From contig NZ_JABASY010000005.1 of assembly GCF_016107685.1 (NCBI RefSeq), positions 124,001-188,000 on the forward strand: a stretch of 64,000 bases of DNA, read 5' to 3'. The notes below the pieces were generated by a model. That model was not told the DNA's origin. It saw only the letters and a list, made by a program, of their open reading frames with translations, and searched no databases. Each line of letters opens with the position of its first letter. The first letter of the stretch is position 1. This stretch comes from Brevibacterium yomogidense. Its GTDB lineage: Bacteria > Actinomycetota > Actinomycetes > Actinomycetales > Brevibacteriaceae. The position numbers and the translations under genes are program-made. Shown here one piece after another: positions 8,575-17,122 of this stretch.

Positions 8575-9809
8575 GAGGGATCCTCCTGGCTCGATGGGTC
8601 GTTCTGTGAAGTCTGTTGTGCCTCGCGCCCCACCCACACGGTGATGAGGAGTGCGATGACGGTTGCGAGGGCCAGGAACACGATCCCCAGCGAGTAGTCG
8701 CCGTGCAGTCGCCAGAGGATCCCCAGCAGCAGCGGGGGGATGAACCCGCCCAGGCCTCCGGCCGCCCCCACGAAGCCCGTGATGGAACCGACCTTCGCGG
8801 GATCGCTCGCTCCGCCGATGAGCGCGAAGACGCCGCCGGCACCCATCCCCAGCCCCATCGACATGCCGATGAAGGCGATGGTCCCCACCGGCATGAGGGG
8901 CGGATCGAAGACGAGGCAGACAGCGCAGACGGTGACGGCGGTGTACGCGATGATGAGTGTCCGCACGGGCCCGATCCGGTCGGAGAGCATGCCGCCCACA
9001 GGGCGCATGAGGACCGCTGCGACGACGAACCCGGCCATCCGCATCGCCGCGTCGTGGGCCTCCAGCTGGTAGGCGTTCATGAGGTAGGACGGTAGATAGA
9101 CGGAGAATGCCACGTAGCCGCCGAACGACAGCGCGTAGAGATAGCAGGTCTGCCACGTGAGTCGGATGCGTGCGGTCTCCGCGAGCTGCGCACCGAGGTG
9201 CTTCCGTGAGGGCGACCAGCCGGGAGGGTCCTTCATGAGCAGGAGCGCGGCCACCGCGTAGACGATGAGGGCGGCGGCTGCCGCGAGGAAGGGGACGACG
9301 TCCCCGACCTCGAAGAGGGGGACCGTCGTGAACGCGGCGATCGCGGTGCCGCCCATGCCTGCGCCGTAGATGCCGATGGCTGATCCGCGCTTCTCCTTGG
9401 GGAACCACGCGTTCACGTAGGGGACTCCCACGGCGAAGCTGGTGCCTGCCACCCCGAGCACGAACCCGCCCACGATGAGCGTGGTGAGGGTGTACTGGCC
9501 GACGAAGCCGATGAACAGCACCGGGACGACGGAGATGAGTGACACCGCGGGCATCATGAGGCGCCCGCCGAACCGGTCGGTGAGGGCTCCGACGACGATG
9601 CGGCCCAGCGACCCGACGAGCACGGGGACGGCGACGATCAGGGCGGCATCGTCAGCGATGCCTTCCGTGACGAAGACCGGCCCCAGCGGGCTCAGCAGCG
9701 ACCAGGCCCAGAAGTTCACGGCGAACCCCAGAGTGGCCATGACGAGTGCGGTGGTGCGGAGGGCGGTCTCCCCCGTCTGGCGGCGGTCTGTCGTGGCGGC
9801 GTCCGGCAT
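8571..9809 (-). CDS. narK: Nitrate/nitrite transporter, MFS
   Basis: NarK, 412 residues, is a 12-span major facilitator carrying nitrate in and nitrite out across the cytoplasmic membrane. Family marks seen are the first span ending LSPLGPVFVTEG, the motif GRIVVGALTDRFGGR after span 2, the glycine-rich nitrate signature GVAGTSFAVGVPYVNAWFP, and a second one, GAAGGLGGFIPPLLLG. The ATG at 9809 has GGGGAG upstream; longer in-frame extension exists but lacks family similarity. First gene of the leftward nar operon; the promoter region upstream carries a long inverted repeat. Confidence 0.95.
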   Translation of the reverse strand: MPDAATTDRRQTGETALRTTALVMATLGFAVNFWAWSLLSPLGPVFVTEGIADDAALIVAVPVLVGSLGRIVVGALTDRFGGRLMMPAVSLISVVPVLFIGFVGQYTLTTLIVGGFVLGVAGTSFAVGVPYVNAWFPKEKRGSAIGIYGAGMGGTAIAAFTTVPLFEVGDVVPFLAAAAALIVYAVAALLLMKDPPGWSPSRKHLGAQLAETARIRLTWQTCYLYALSFGGYVAFSVYLPSYLMNAYQLEAHDAAMRMAGFVVAAVLMRPVGGMLSDRIGPVRTLIIAYTAVTVCAVCLVFDPPLMPVGTIAFIGMSMGLGMGAGGVFALIGGASDPAKVGSITGFVGAAGGLGGFIPPLLLGILWRLHGDYSLGIVFLALATVIALLITVWVGREAQQTSQNDPSSQEDPS

Positions 9810-9838
9810 GTCATCTCCCCACAGCGTGGAAAAGTGAT

Positions 9839-9882
9839 CCCTTGCACAACTTCTACGCAGTGTCGAACACATTGCGCAAGGG
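9839..9882 (-). promoter_or_regulatory. Inverted repeat over the nar operon promoter
   Basis: Two 11-nt arms, CCCTTGCACAA (9839-9849) and TTGCGCAAGGG (9872-9882), are reverse complements at 10 of 11 positions with 22 nt between. On the minus strand a possible -35 (TTGCGC, 9877-9872) and a -10-like TAGAAG fall inside or next to it, so it sits where a regulator of narKGHJI would bind. It is not an FNR/Crp box (no TTGAT-N4-ATCAA) and I cannot name the regulator. Confidence 0.45.
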
Positions 9883-10060
9883 TTTCCGCATCATCCGCGC
9901 ACGACGGTGCGGCACGGCGGGGGAGCCCGGGGCTGTGCGTTCGGCGCGCCCTCGCGGAACGCGCCGTTCGTGTGCAGATGGGTCCCCTTCCCGTGGCGCG
10001 GACTCCCGCAGTCGGCCGGGGAGATTCCCCATCCCGTTGTGCCCTAAACATTCCGCCCCT

Positions 10061-10066
10061 TACGAT
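10061..10066 (+). promoter_or_regulatory. Leaderless -10 box of mobA
   Basis: TACGAT ends exactly 6 nt before the mobA ATG (10073), and no Shine-Dalgarno is present. This TANNNT-N6-ATG spacing is the known pattern of actinobacterial leaderless transcripts. Confidence 0.5.
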
Positions 10067-10072
10067 CAGGAC

Positions 10073-10720
10073 ATGTCCTCCCTCTCGACAGTGCGCGCGC
10101 TGGTTCTCACGGGAGGGCGCTCCCGTCGTTTCGGCGGGGTGCACAAGCCGTCGATCCCGGTCGGCGGCACTCCTGTCCTCACGCGGGTGCACGCCGCACT
10201 CGCCGCTGTCCCCGTCGACGGGGTCTGGATCTCCGGGCCGCTCGACGGTCTTGCGGAGGGTCTTCGCGGTGGCGTGCGGCAGGTGTTCGAGCGTCCCCGC
10301 TATTCGGGTCCGCTCGCGGGCATCGCAGCCGCAGTGGCGGACATGCCGGAGGATCCCCAGGCAGTCGTGCTGGTGCTCGCCGGCGACGTCCCGTACACGG
10401 ATGCGACCGACCTCGCACTGCTCGCGCGCACCTGTGCCTCCACGGGGAATGCGGTCAGCTGCGCGGATGACGAGGGGAGGCTGCAGAACCTCTGCGCCGC
10501 CTGGCCCGACCCGCTCCTGCGTGCGCGGCTGGCAGCGATCGGCGACCCGGCGGATACAGCGGTCCGACGTCTGTGGGAAGGAGTCGAGCCGGCACTGGTC
10601 CCGGTGAGTGTCCGCAGCGTCGAGGACTTCGACACGGTGGAGGACTACCGCAGGATCACCGGGGAGGCGCCTCCGCGCTGTCCTCGAGCTGATCCTGGAT
10701 GTGGGGGAGGAGCGGGGTGA
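10073..10720 (+). CDS. mobA: Molybdenum cofactor guanylyltransferase-like protein
   Basis: MobA-type nucleotidyltransferase, 215 residues. It transfers GMP from GTP to molybdopterin to give the guanine dinucleotide cofactor used by NarG. The N-terminal loop ALVLTGGRSRRFGGVHKPSI matches the GGxSxRMGxDK signature of the family, and SGPLAGIAAAV plus VLVLAGDVPY (about residues 80-105) match the substrate-binding and metal-binding segments. Usual length for the family. It has its own leaderless-type promoter, and its last 65 nt overlap the convergent mog gene. The MocA-type cytidylyltransferase is an alternative, but a bisMGD enzyme next door favours MobA. Confidence 0.85.
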   Translation: MSSLSTVRALVLTGGRSRRFGGVHKPSIPVGGTPVLTRVHAALAAVPVDGVWISGPLDGLAEGLRGGVRQVFERPRYSGPLAGIAAAVADMPEDPQAVVLVLAGDVPYTDATDLALLARTCASTGNAVSCADDEGRLQNLCAAWPDPLLRARLAAIGDPADTAVRRLWEGVEPALVPVSVRSVEDFDTVEDYRRITGEAPPRCPRADPGCGGGAG

Positions 10721-11315
10721 GCACCGAGATCCCGTCGCGGACACCGCCGGTGGAGCCCGGCAGGTTCACGATGAAGGTGGATCCCCGCACGCCCGCCACA
10801 CCCTGACTCATCACGGCGGTGGGTGTGCTCTGCAGCCCGGCCGCCCAGAGAGCGTGCATGATGCCGGGCGTCTGGAAGTCCAGGAGGGTGGCCGTCACCT
10901 GCGGGGTGCGGTCCAGAGGGTTGAGCCCCGTCCCTCCGGAGGTCACGACGAGGCCGGGGGCTGCGTCCGGTGCGAATGTCGTGCCCGACCCTGCGGCTGA
11001 GTCCTCGCTCGGCGCGGGACGGGCCTGCGCCGCAGTGCCGTCACTCACGCCCAGGACGCGCCGGAGGGCCTCGTCGACCTGACCGCCGTCCTCCGCCAGG
11101 AGGGGTGGTGGGCATTCGTATCCCGAGGCGCGCAGCCACTCGACGAGCAGCGGTCCGCTGCCGTCGACAACGTCCCCTCTCGCAGCGGCAGTGCTCACCA
11201 CGATGACCGCGGCACGTCGGCCGTCGCCCATGCGGACGCGGCCGCCGGTGGTGCGGTCTCCGCCGTCGCCGGTGCGGGCCCGGCGATCGGTGCCCCCCAC
11301 TCCGTGTGTGCTCAT
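10656..11315 (-). CDS. mog: MogA/MoaB-type molybdopterin adenylyltransferase
   Basis: 219-residue protein of the MoCF-binding fold. It activates molybdopterin by adenylation (or binds it) before molybdenum insertion. Family signatures are AAVIVVSTAAARG (about residue 35), VVTSGGTGLNPLDRTPQVT (GGTG substrate loop) and VNLPGSTGGVRDG near the C-terminus. A non-conserved insert rich in A, S and G (about residues 95-120) lengthens it relative to Escherichia coli MogA. ATG 11315 is preferred over GTG 11321 because TATGGT lies exactly 6 nt upstream of the ATG. It is convergent with mobA and overlaps its 3' end by 65 nt. Confidence 0.85.
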   Translation of the reverse strand: MSTHGVGGTDRRARTGDGGDRTTGGRVRMGDGRRAAVIVVSTAAARGDVVDGSGPLLVEWLRASGYECPPPLLAEDGGQVDEALRRVLGVSDGTAAQARPAPSEDSAAGSGTTFAPDAAPGLVVTSGGTGLNPLDRTPQVTATLLDFQTPGIMHALWAAGLQSTPTAVMSQGVAGVRGSTFIVNLPGSTGGVRDGISVLTPLLPHIQDQLEDSAEAPPR

Positions 11316-11321
11316 GGTCAC

Positions 11322-11327
11322 ACCATA
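11322..11327 (-). promoter_or_regulatory. Leaderless -10 box of mog
   Basis: On the minus strand TATGGT is followed by exactly 6 nt and then the ATG at 11315; no Shine-Dalgarno is visible. This decides the start codon. Confidence 0.45.
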
Positions 11328-11348
11328 GATCCAGCGCCCGTGAATGAA

Positions 11349-11378
11349 TTACGAAAACCGTCGTATATCTTCTACACT
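11349..11378 (+). promoter_or_regulatory. Probable promoter of the peptide synthetase gene
   Basis: An AT-rich island in otherwise GC-rich DNA holds TTACGA (11349-11354) and TACACT (11373-11378) separated by 18 nt, a plausible -35/-10 pair. It points to a start about 60 nt before ATG 11444. Confidence 0.4.
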
Positions 11379-11443
11379 GAGTGCCAGTCGCGGCGCGCTC
11401 GCGGTGCCCGGTCGACAGTCTGGCGTGGTCGATCGGAGGGCGG

Positions 11444-14400
11444 ATGTCCGAGGGGGAACGAATCGACGTGGGTCAGGAGATCGGAAGCTCTGTGCCGGGC
11501 CATCGGCCGTACGTGACAACGGAGGACCATCCGGTTGTCGCAGTATACGGCGCAGAGAGCCCGGCACCCCCACGCACCCTCGTCGACATCTTCCGCACGA
11601 CCGTCGTCGACCATCCGGAAGCCCTGGCCCTGGAGGCCGCGACGGGCAGCCTCACCTATCGCGAGCTGCACGCCGTCGTGTCGCAGCGCGCTGCGCAGCT
11701 GAGAGGCGCCGGGGTCCGGCGCGGGGACAGAGTGGGCGTGCGCGTGCCCTCCGGCACCCTCGATCTCTACGTCGCGATCCTGGCGATCCTCCACGCGGGT
11801 GCGGCGTACGTCCCGGTCGACTGGGACGACCCGGACGAGCGCGCGGACACGGTCTTCACGGAAGCGGCGGTCGCCGCGGTCATCGGCGCGGAGTTCTCGA
11901 TCACCCCGGGACCCGGCGCGGGCCCCGGCGCTGGCACTGGAGCCGGCGGCGGTGACCCCACCCCGACCCCCGACGACGACGCGTGGATCATCTTCACCTC
12001 CGGGTCGACCGGGAAGCCCAAGGGGGTGGCGATCCGCCACCGTTCCGCAGCCGCGTGGGTCGATGCGGAGAACGCCCTCTACCTCCAGCGGGACCCGATG
12101 CGCCCAGGCGACCGCGTCATGGCGGGTCTGTCCGTCGCGTTCGACGCATCCTGTGAAGAGATGTGGATCGCGTGGAGCACCGGGGCCACCCTCGTGGCTG
12201 CACCCCGCGAGGTCGTGCGCTCCGGACCCGACCTGGGCGATTGGATCGTGCGCCACGACATCACCGTCGTCTCCACCGTCCCGACCCTCGCCTCCCTGTG
12301 GCCGGCGGAAGCACTCGACGCCGTGCGGCTGCTGATCTTCGGCGGAGAGGCCTGCCCGCAGGAGCTCGTCGAAGCGCTCATGAAGCCGGATCGGGAGATC
12401 TGGAACACCTACGGCCCCACGGAGACTACTGTCATCGTGTGCGGCCACGTGATGCAGCCGCACCCGCCCGTGCGGATCGGCCGGCCGATCAGGGGCTGGC
12501 AGCTCGCGGTCGTCGAACCGGCCACCGGTCGACCCGTGGAATGGGGCCAGACGGGGGAGCTCGTCGTCGGCGGCGTGGGCCTGGGACGCTACCTCGACCC
12601 GGAGAAGGACGCGGAGAAGTACACACCGCTGCCGTCGCTCGGGTGGGACCGCGCGTACTGGACCGGCGACATCGTGCGTGCCGAGCACGAAGGGCTCGTG
12701 TTCGTCGGACGGACCGACGACCAGATCAAGCTGGGCGGCAAGCGGATCGAACTGGGGGAGGTCGACGACCACCTCATGAGCGTCCCCGGCGTCCGCATGG
12801 CCGCCGCGGCGCTCAAGAAGACGGCAGCGGGTGCCGACGTGCTGGTCGGCTACCTCACGGAGGACGGCAGCGGTGCCTTCGACCTCGGGCGGACCCGCGA
12901 GATGCTGGCGGCACGTCTGCCGGGCGGCACGGTCCCCGTCCTGGCTGTCATGGACGAGCTGCCGATGGCGACGTCGGGGAAGGTGAACCGGAAGGCCCTG
13001 CCCTGGCCGCTGCCCGACGACTCGTCCGCGGGCGACGACGAGGACGGGGGACTGTCCCCGGGCGAGCGATGGCTCAAGGGCCTCTGGGTGGACCAGCTGG
13101 GCCCGATGCCGATCGACGCCACGACGAACTTCTTCGAGATCGGCGGAGGGTCGGTGCAGCTGGCCCGGCTCGTCGCCGCTGTGCGCACCACGCACCCCAG
13201 TGCGGAGATCGGCCGGATGTACGCGCGCCCGACCCTCGCGGAGATGACCGGCTACCTCGAATCACTCACGACGACAGCGGTCCGCCGCCCCATGCCCGCG
13301 AAGCTCCCGCGCGGCCCGAAGATCTTCCAGGCGGCGTTCGTCACTGCGGTCTACAGCGTGCACGGACTCCGGTACGTGACCGCGGCGTTCCTCGTCATGT
13401 GGGTGCTGCGGACCGTGCTCGACGCGCCATGGGTCCCGCAGATCCCCTTCTGGCCGGTGTTCGTCGCATGGCTCGTCGTCTTCTCGACCCCGGGCAGGGT
13501 CGCGCAGGCGGGACTCGTCGCCCGCACCCTCACTGCAGGCATCCGACCGGGCACCTATCCTCGCGGAGGCTGGGTCCACGTCCGGGTGTGGGCGGCCGAG
13601 AGGTTCTTCGAGACCCTGAGGCTCGAACCGCTGGACGGCACGGGCATGGCCCGCGTTCTGCACCGTGCGATGGGCAGCCGGGTGGGGAAGGGCGCCTCCG
13701 TCTCCGCCCGGCCCGCCGTGAGCGGGTTCGTCACGATCGGCGACGGCGCGGTGGTCGAGGAGGAGGTCGATCTGCTCGGCCACTGGATCGACGGGGACCG
13801 GTTCGTCATCGGCACGATCGAGATCCGTGACGGCGCGCGTGTGGGGGCGCGGTCCATCGTGACCCCGGGCGTCGTCGTGGGGGAGCGCTGCGAGGTGCGC
13901 CCCGGGTCCCATGTGAATCGGGACCTGCCCACGGACACCGTGTGGGGCGGCGCGCCGGTGCAGGAGGAGGCGCGCGCAGGTCTGTCCTGGCCGGAGCAGA
14001 GGATGCTCGACGACCCCTCCCTGCAGCGCTGGGGCCCCGCCCTCATGTGGTGCGCGGAGCTGCTCGGGGTGGCGCTCATCACCCTGCTGCCGGTCGCCGC
14101 ACTGACACCCGGGGCGATCATCATCTACTCGCAGGTGCGGGAGTTCGACCAGTTCAGAATGGTGGCCCCCGTGCTGGCCGCCTGGATCCCCCTGCTGGCG
14201 GTCCTCACGGCGTTCACGTGGCTGGGGCTCGTCATCGTCGCGGTGCGGATCCTCGCCGGGTGGATCGTGCCGGGGTACTTCAGGCAGGATTCGGGCACGG
14301 GCTGGGCCGTCTGGCTCACGCACGCACTGCTCCAGCGGACCCTGACGTCCACGTACCCCGTCTACGCGTCGAGCATCACGCCCCTCTTCCTGCGCCTCAT

Positions 14401-15805
14401 GGGGGCGCACGTGGGGCGCGACGCAGAGATCTCCACGATCGAGACGGTGCCGCGCCTCACGTGGCTGCGCGACCGCACCTTCATCGCGGACCACGCGCTC
14501 GTCACCAGTACGCGTCGCTACCGCGGATGGGTGCACGTGGGCACCACGGTCATCGGCGAAGGCGCCTTCGTGGGGAACTCCGCGATCGTCGGCCCGGACA
14601 CGGACCTGCCGCGCGACGCCCTCATCGCGGTCCTCTCCTCGACCCCGGCGCACGCGCCTGCAGGAAGTTCGTGGCTGGGCCGACCGCCGAACAGGATCCC
14701 GCGGGTGCGGACGACGACGGCGGACGAGGTGACGTATGCGCCGCCGGCCCGGATCAAGGCGGCGCGCGCCGCTGTCGAATCGTTCCGGATCGTGCCGCTC
14801 ATGATCGCCCTCTGGCTCGACCTCATCCTCATGAGAGTCCTGGACGCGGTCTACATGGGAGTGCTGCGGGAGACGGACTCGCAGCTGCAGGGCGTACTCA
14901 CCGGGCTCCTCGTCGCGCTGCCGATGACCGTGCTGTCCGGGATCGTCGCCACACTCATCGCGGTGGCCGCCAAGTGGGTGCTCATCGGGAAGTTCAAGGA
15001 ACAGGACCGCCCGTTGTTCAACAGCTTCGTGTGGCGGGGCGAACTGGCGGACGTCTTCGCGGAATCGCTGGCCGTCCCCTCGCTGGTGCGCCTCAGCATC
15101 GGCTCGCCCCTCTTCTCCGTCTACGCGCGACTCATGGGTTCCCGGATCGGGCGGGACGTGTGGTGCGAGACGTGGTGGCTGCCGGAGTTCGACCTCGTGC
15201 ACCTGGGCGATCGCGCCACCGTCAACAGGGGGACCGTCGTGCAGACGCACCTCTTCCAGGACCGCGTCATGACGATGGTCCAGACACGGATGGAGCCGGG
15301 ATCGACGCTGGGTGTCAACAGCTTCATGCTGCCCGGATCCGTCATCGGTGCACGCGCCAGCGTCGGCGTCGGATCGCTGGTGCAGCGGGGTGAGAGCATC
15401 CCCGCGGACACCCACTGGGAAGGCAATCCCGCACAGTTCATCCCCGCGCACCCCGACCACAGCCGTGCCGTTCGAAGGACACCGCATGACCGGACCACCG
15501 CAGACACCGCAGACACCCCGGGGCCCGCAGGCTCACCAGGCCCCGCAGGCCCTGCGGACCCCGCAGCCGAGGCCGGACGTCCCGCCGCAGCCGGCCCCGC
15601 CCACCAGCCCGGGGGCCTCCCCCTCGGACCCCCGGCAGTTCCTCCCCGCCCCCAGCGGGCGCCCCATGTCGCCGCAGCAGTTCAGTCAGCTCCAGCGCAG
15701 TCAGCAGCAGCCCCGGCAACAGCAGGGCAGCCTGCACCAGCCCCAACGACAGCAGCCCCACCCGCAGCCGCACCAGCCCGAACGGCCGGCTCCCGGACCG
15801 CGTGA
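11444..15805 (+). CDS. Epsilon-poly-lysine-synthetase-like membrane NRPS (A-T-three tandem transferase domains)
   Basis: Single-module synthetase of 1453 residues. An adenylation domain (about 40-510) has IIFTSGSTGKPKGV, FDASCEEMWIAW, NTYGPTETT, YWTGDI and GKVNRKAL. A thiolation domain follows, with the phosphopantetheine Ser in FFEIGGGSVQL (about Ser570). The rest alternates three left-handed-beta-helix-type transferase domains with pairs of membrane spans, six in all. There is no ordinary condensation or thioesterase domain. This is the plan of Streptomyces epsilon-poly-lysine synthetase (Pls). Pocket residues read as D-A-E-S-I-G-T-V-I-K, with the acidic third position expected for a basic amino acid and close to lysine codes I remember. 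ATG 11444 follows GGAGGG; an in-frame GTG at 11381 exists. The last 108 codons are low-complexity and overlap the next gene. Product is inferred, not proven. Confidence 0.8.
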   Translation: MSEGERIDVGQEIGSSVPGHRPYVTTEDHPVVAVYGAESPAPPRTLVDIFRTTVVDHPEALALEAATGSLTYRELHAVVSQRAAQLRGAGVRRGDRVGVRVPSGTLDLYVAILAILHAGAAYVPVDWDDPDERADTVFTEAAVAAVIGAEFSITPGPGAGPGAGTGAGGGDPTPTPDDDAWIIFTSGSTGKPKGVAIRHRSAAAWVDAENALYLQRDPMRPGDRVMAGLSVAFDASCEEMWIAWSTGATLVAAPREVVRSGPDLGDWIVRHDITVVSTVPTLASLWPAEALDAVRLLIFGGEACPQELVEALMKPDREIWNTYGPTETTVIVCGHVMQPHPPVRIGRPIRGWQLAVVEPATGRPVEWGQTGELVVGGVGLGRYLDPEKDAEKYTPLPSLGWDRAYWTGDIVRAEHEGLVFVGRTDDQIKLGGKRIELGEVDDHLMSVPGVRMAAAALKKTAAGADVLVGYLTEDGSGAFDLGRTREMLAARLPGGTVPVLAVMDELPMATSGKVNRKALPWPLPDDSSAGDDEDGGLSPGERWLKGLWVDQLGPMPIDATTNFFEIGGGSVQLARLVAAVRTTHPSAEIGRMYARPTLAEMTGYLESLTTTAVRRPMPAKLPRGPKIFQAAFVTAVYSVHGLRYVTAAFLVMWVLRTVLDAPWVPQIPFWPVFVAWLVVFSTPGRVAQAGLVARTLTAGIRPGTYPRGGWVHVRVWAAERFFETLRLEPLDGTGMARVLHRAMGSRVGKGASVSARPAVSGFVTIGDGAVVEEEVDLLGHWIDGDRFVIGTIEIRDGARVGARSIVTPGVVVGERCEVRPGSHVNRDLPTDTVWGGAPVQEEARAGLSWPEQRMLDDPSLQRWGPALMWCAELLGVALITLLPVAALTPGAIIIYSQVREFDQFRMVAPVLAAWIPLLAVLTAFTWLGLVIVAVRILAGWIVPGYFRQDSGTGWAVWLTHALLQRTLTSTYPVYASSITPLFLRLMGAHVGRDAEISTIETVPRLTWLRDRTFIADHALVTSTRRYRGWVHVGTTVIGEGAFVGNSAIVGPDTDLPRDALIAVLSSTPAHAPAGSSWLGRPPNRIPRVRTTTADEVTYAPPARIKAARAAVESFRIVPLMIALWLDLILMRVLDAVYMGVLRETDSQLQGVLTGLLVALPMTVLSGIVATLIAVAAKWVLIGKFKEQDRPLFNSFVWRGELADVFAESLAVPSLVRLSIGSPLFSVYARLMGSRIGRDVWCETWWLPEFDLVHLGDRATVNRGTVVQTHLFQDRVMTMVQTRMEPGSTLGVNSFMLPGSVIGARASVGVGSLVQRGESIPADTHWEGNPAQFIPAHPDHSRAVRRTPHDRTTADTADTPGPAGSPGPAGPADPAAEAGRPAAAGPAHQPGGLPLGPPAVPPRPQRAPHVAAAVQSAPAQSAAAPATAGQPAPAPTTAAPPAAAPARTAGSRTA

Positions 15806-17117
15806 CGTCCGCAGCATCTGGACGGGGAAGGACGAGCAGAGACGGCGTGAGGCGCTGCAGCGCGACCGCCCCGGCGACTCCGCGAAGACGACGACCACCA
15901 GCTTCGAGCGGGCGATCATCACAGGTCCGCGCGCCCACGAGCGCGGCGGCCGCGACCGCGTGGTCGGCATCGACGCTGCGCGCGGGTTCGCACTCATCGG
16001 CATGTTCGCGGTCCACCTCATGCCCGCGTACAACGAGGACGCGGATCGGGCGACGGCAGCGTGGATGATCTTCGCGGGCAACGCGTCCGCCCTGTTCGCC
16101 GTCCTTGCGGGGATCGCGCTCGCCTTCATGACCGGGGGAGCGACCCCGTACACGGGAGACCGCATGAGGCGGGCGACGGTGAAGATCGCAGCACGCGCTC
16201 TGCTGCTGGGCCTGCTGACCCTCGTGATCAACAGCGTCGACCTACCGGTCTACAACATCCTCGGCTACATGGCGCTCATGTTCCTCTTGATGATCCCCCT
16301 GCTGCGCCTGCCGCGCGTGGTGCTGCTCGTGCTGGGCGGAGGGATGACGCTCCTCATGCCCGTGGTGCGCTACGTCCTCCACGTGCTGGTCGGCGCGGCC
16401 GGATACCACCCGAACCCCAGCTTCGTGGACATGTTCACGGACCCACTGGGAGTCCTCTCGACCTTGAGCATCACCGGTGTCTACCCCGCACTCACGTGGT
16501 GGGGCTTCATGTGCCTGGGTGCGGGGATCGGCCGGTTCGCCCTGCAGCGGGCCGGATCGCGTCTGGCGCTCATCGTGACGGGTCTGCTCGTGTACGCGGT
16601 GACGACAGCGGTGTCCTACGTCCTCGTCATGCAGCTGGGCGGGTACGAGATCATCAGCAGCGCCTTCCCCGGGGCGACGGAGGACGAGGTCGACGAATTC
16701 GTCGTGTTCGGCCCGATCGGGCAGCTGCCCACGGGCGGTCCCGGTTGGCTGCTGGCCGCCGCGCCACACTCCAATACCCCGTTCGCACTCCTCATCGGCA
16801 CCGGCTTCTCGCTCGCCGCGATCGGCATCTTCATCTTCCTCAGCCGGTCGTGGTCGGCGCTGCTGCGGCCCCTCATCGATGCGGGCTCGATGTCGACGAC
16901 CCTCTACGTGAGCCACCTCGTGTTCGTGGCGACGATGCCGGACACCGTCCCCGGTGAGGCGCTCTTCACCATCCAGGCGCTCGCCGCGCTGCTGTTCGCG
17001 ATGATGTGGAAGGTGGTGTCCGACCAGGGCCCGGTCGAGATCGTGATGGCGAAGGTGGCCCGCGCGGTGTCGACGGCGGCGGTGCCGGAGAAGGAGTCAG
17101 CGCCTCGGGGACGCTGA
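15486..17117 (+). CDS. DUF418/heparan-glucosaminide-acetyltransferase-like membrane protein
   Basis: 543 residues. The first 155 are disordered, rich in P and Q (QQPRQQQGSLHQPQRQQPHP). The remainder begins with RVVGIDAARGFALIGMFAVH, the RxxxIDxxRGxAllGm signature of the YeiB/DUF418 and related acyltransferase superfamily, followed by about ten hydrophobic spans and a short cytosolic tail. Such proteins are thought to move acyl groups across or within the membrane. ATG 15486 is supported by GAAGGA 6 nt upstream. The first 320 nt lie inside the 3' end of the synthetase frame, so the two are translated from one message. An acylation or export role for the synthetase product is a guess from context. 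Confidence 0.8.
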   Translation: MTGPPQTPQTPRGPQAHQAPQALRTPQPRPDVPPQPAPPTSPGASPSDPRQFLPAPSGRPMSPQQFSQLQRSQQQPRQQQGSLHQPQRQQPHPQPHQPERPAPGPRDVRSIWTGKDEQRRREALQRDRPGDSAKTTTTSFERAIITGPRAHERGGRDRVVGIDAARGFALIGMFAVHLMPAYNEDADRATAAWMIFAGNASALFAVLAGIALAFMTGGATPYTGDRMRRATVKIAARALLLGLLTLVINSVDLPVYNILGYMALMFLLMIPLLRLPRVVLLVLGGGMTLLMPVVRYVLHVLVGAAGYHPNPSFVDMFTDPLGVLSTLSITGVYPALTWWGFMCLGAGIGRFALQRAGSRLALIVTGLLVYAVTTAVSYVLVMQLGGYEIISSAFPGATEDEVDEFVVFGPIGQLPTGGPGWLLAAAPHSNTPFALLIGTGFSLAAIGIFIFLSRSWSALLRPLIDAGSMSTTLYVSHLVFVATMPDTVPGEALFTIQALAALLFAMMWKVVSDQGPVEIVMAKVARAVSTAAVPEKESAPRGR

Positions 17118-17122
17118 GCCTG

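Noticed and set aside
4837-9408. narG frame extended upstream to 1523 codons
   Set aside because: The extra 278 codons run through narK in the wrong frame. ATG 8574 overlaps the narK stop and gives the family N-terminus.
11381-11443. Extended GTG start for the peptide synthetase
   Set aside because: The 21 extra residues look like non-coding composition and overlap the promoter; ATG 11444 has GGAGGG upstream.
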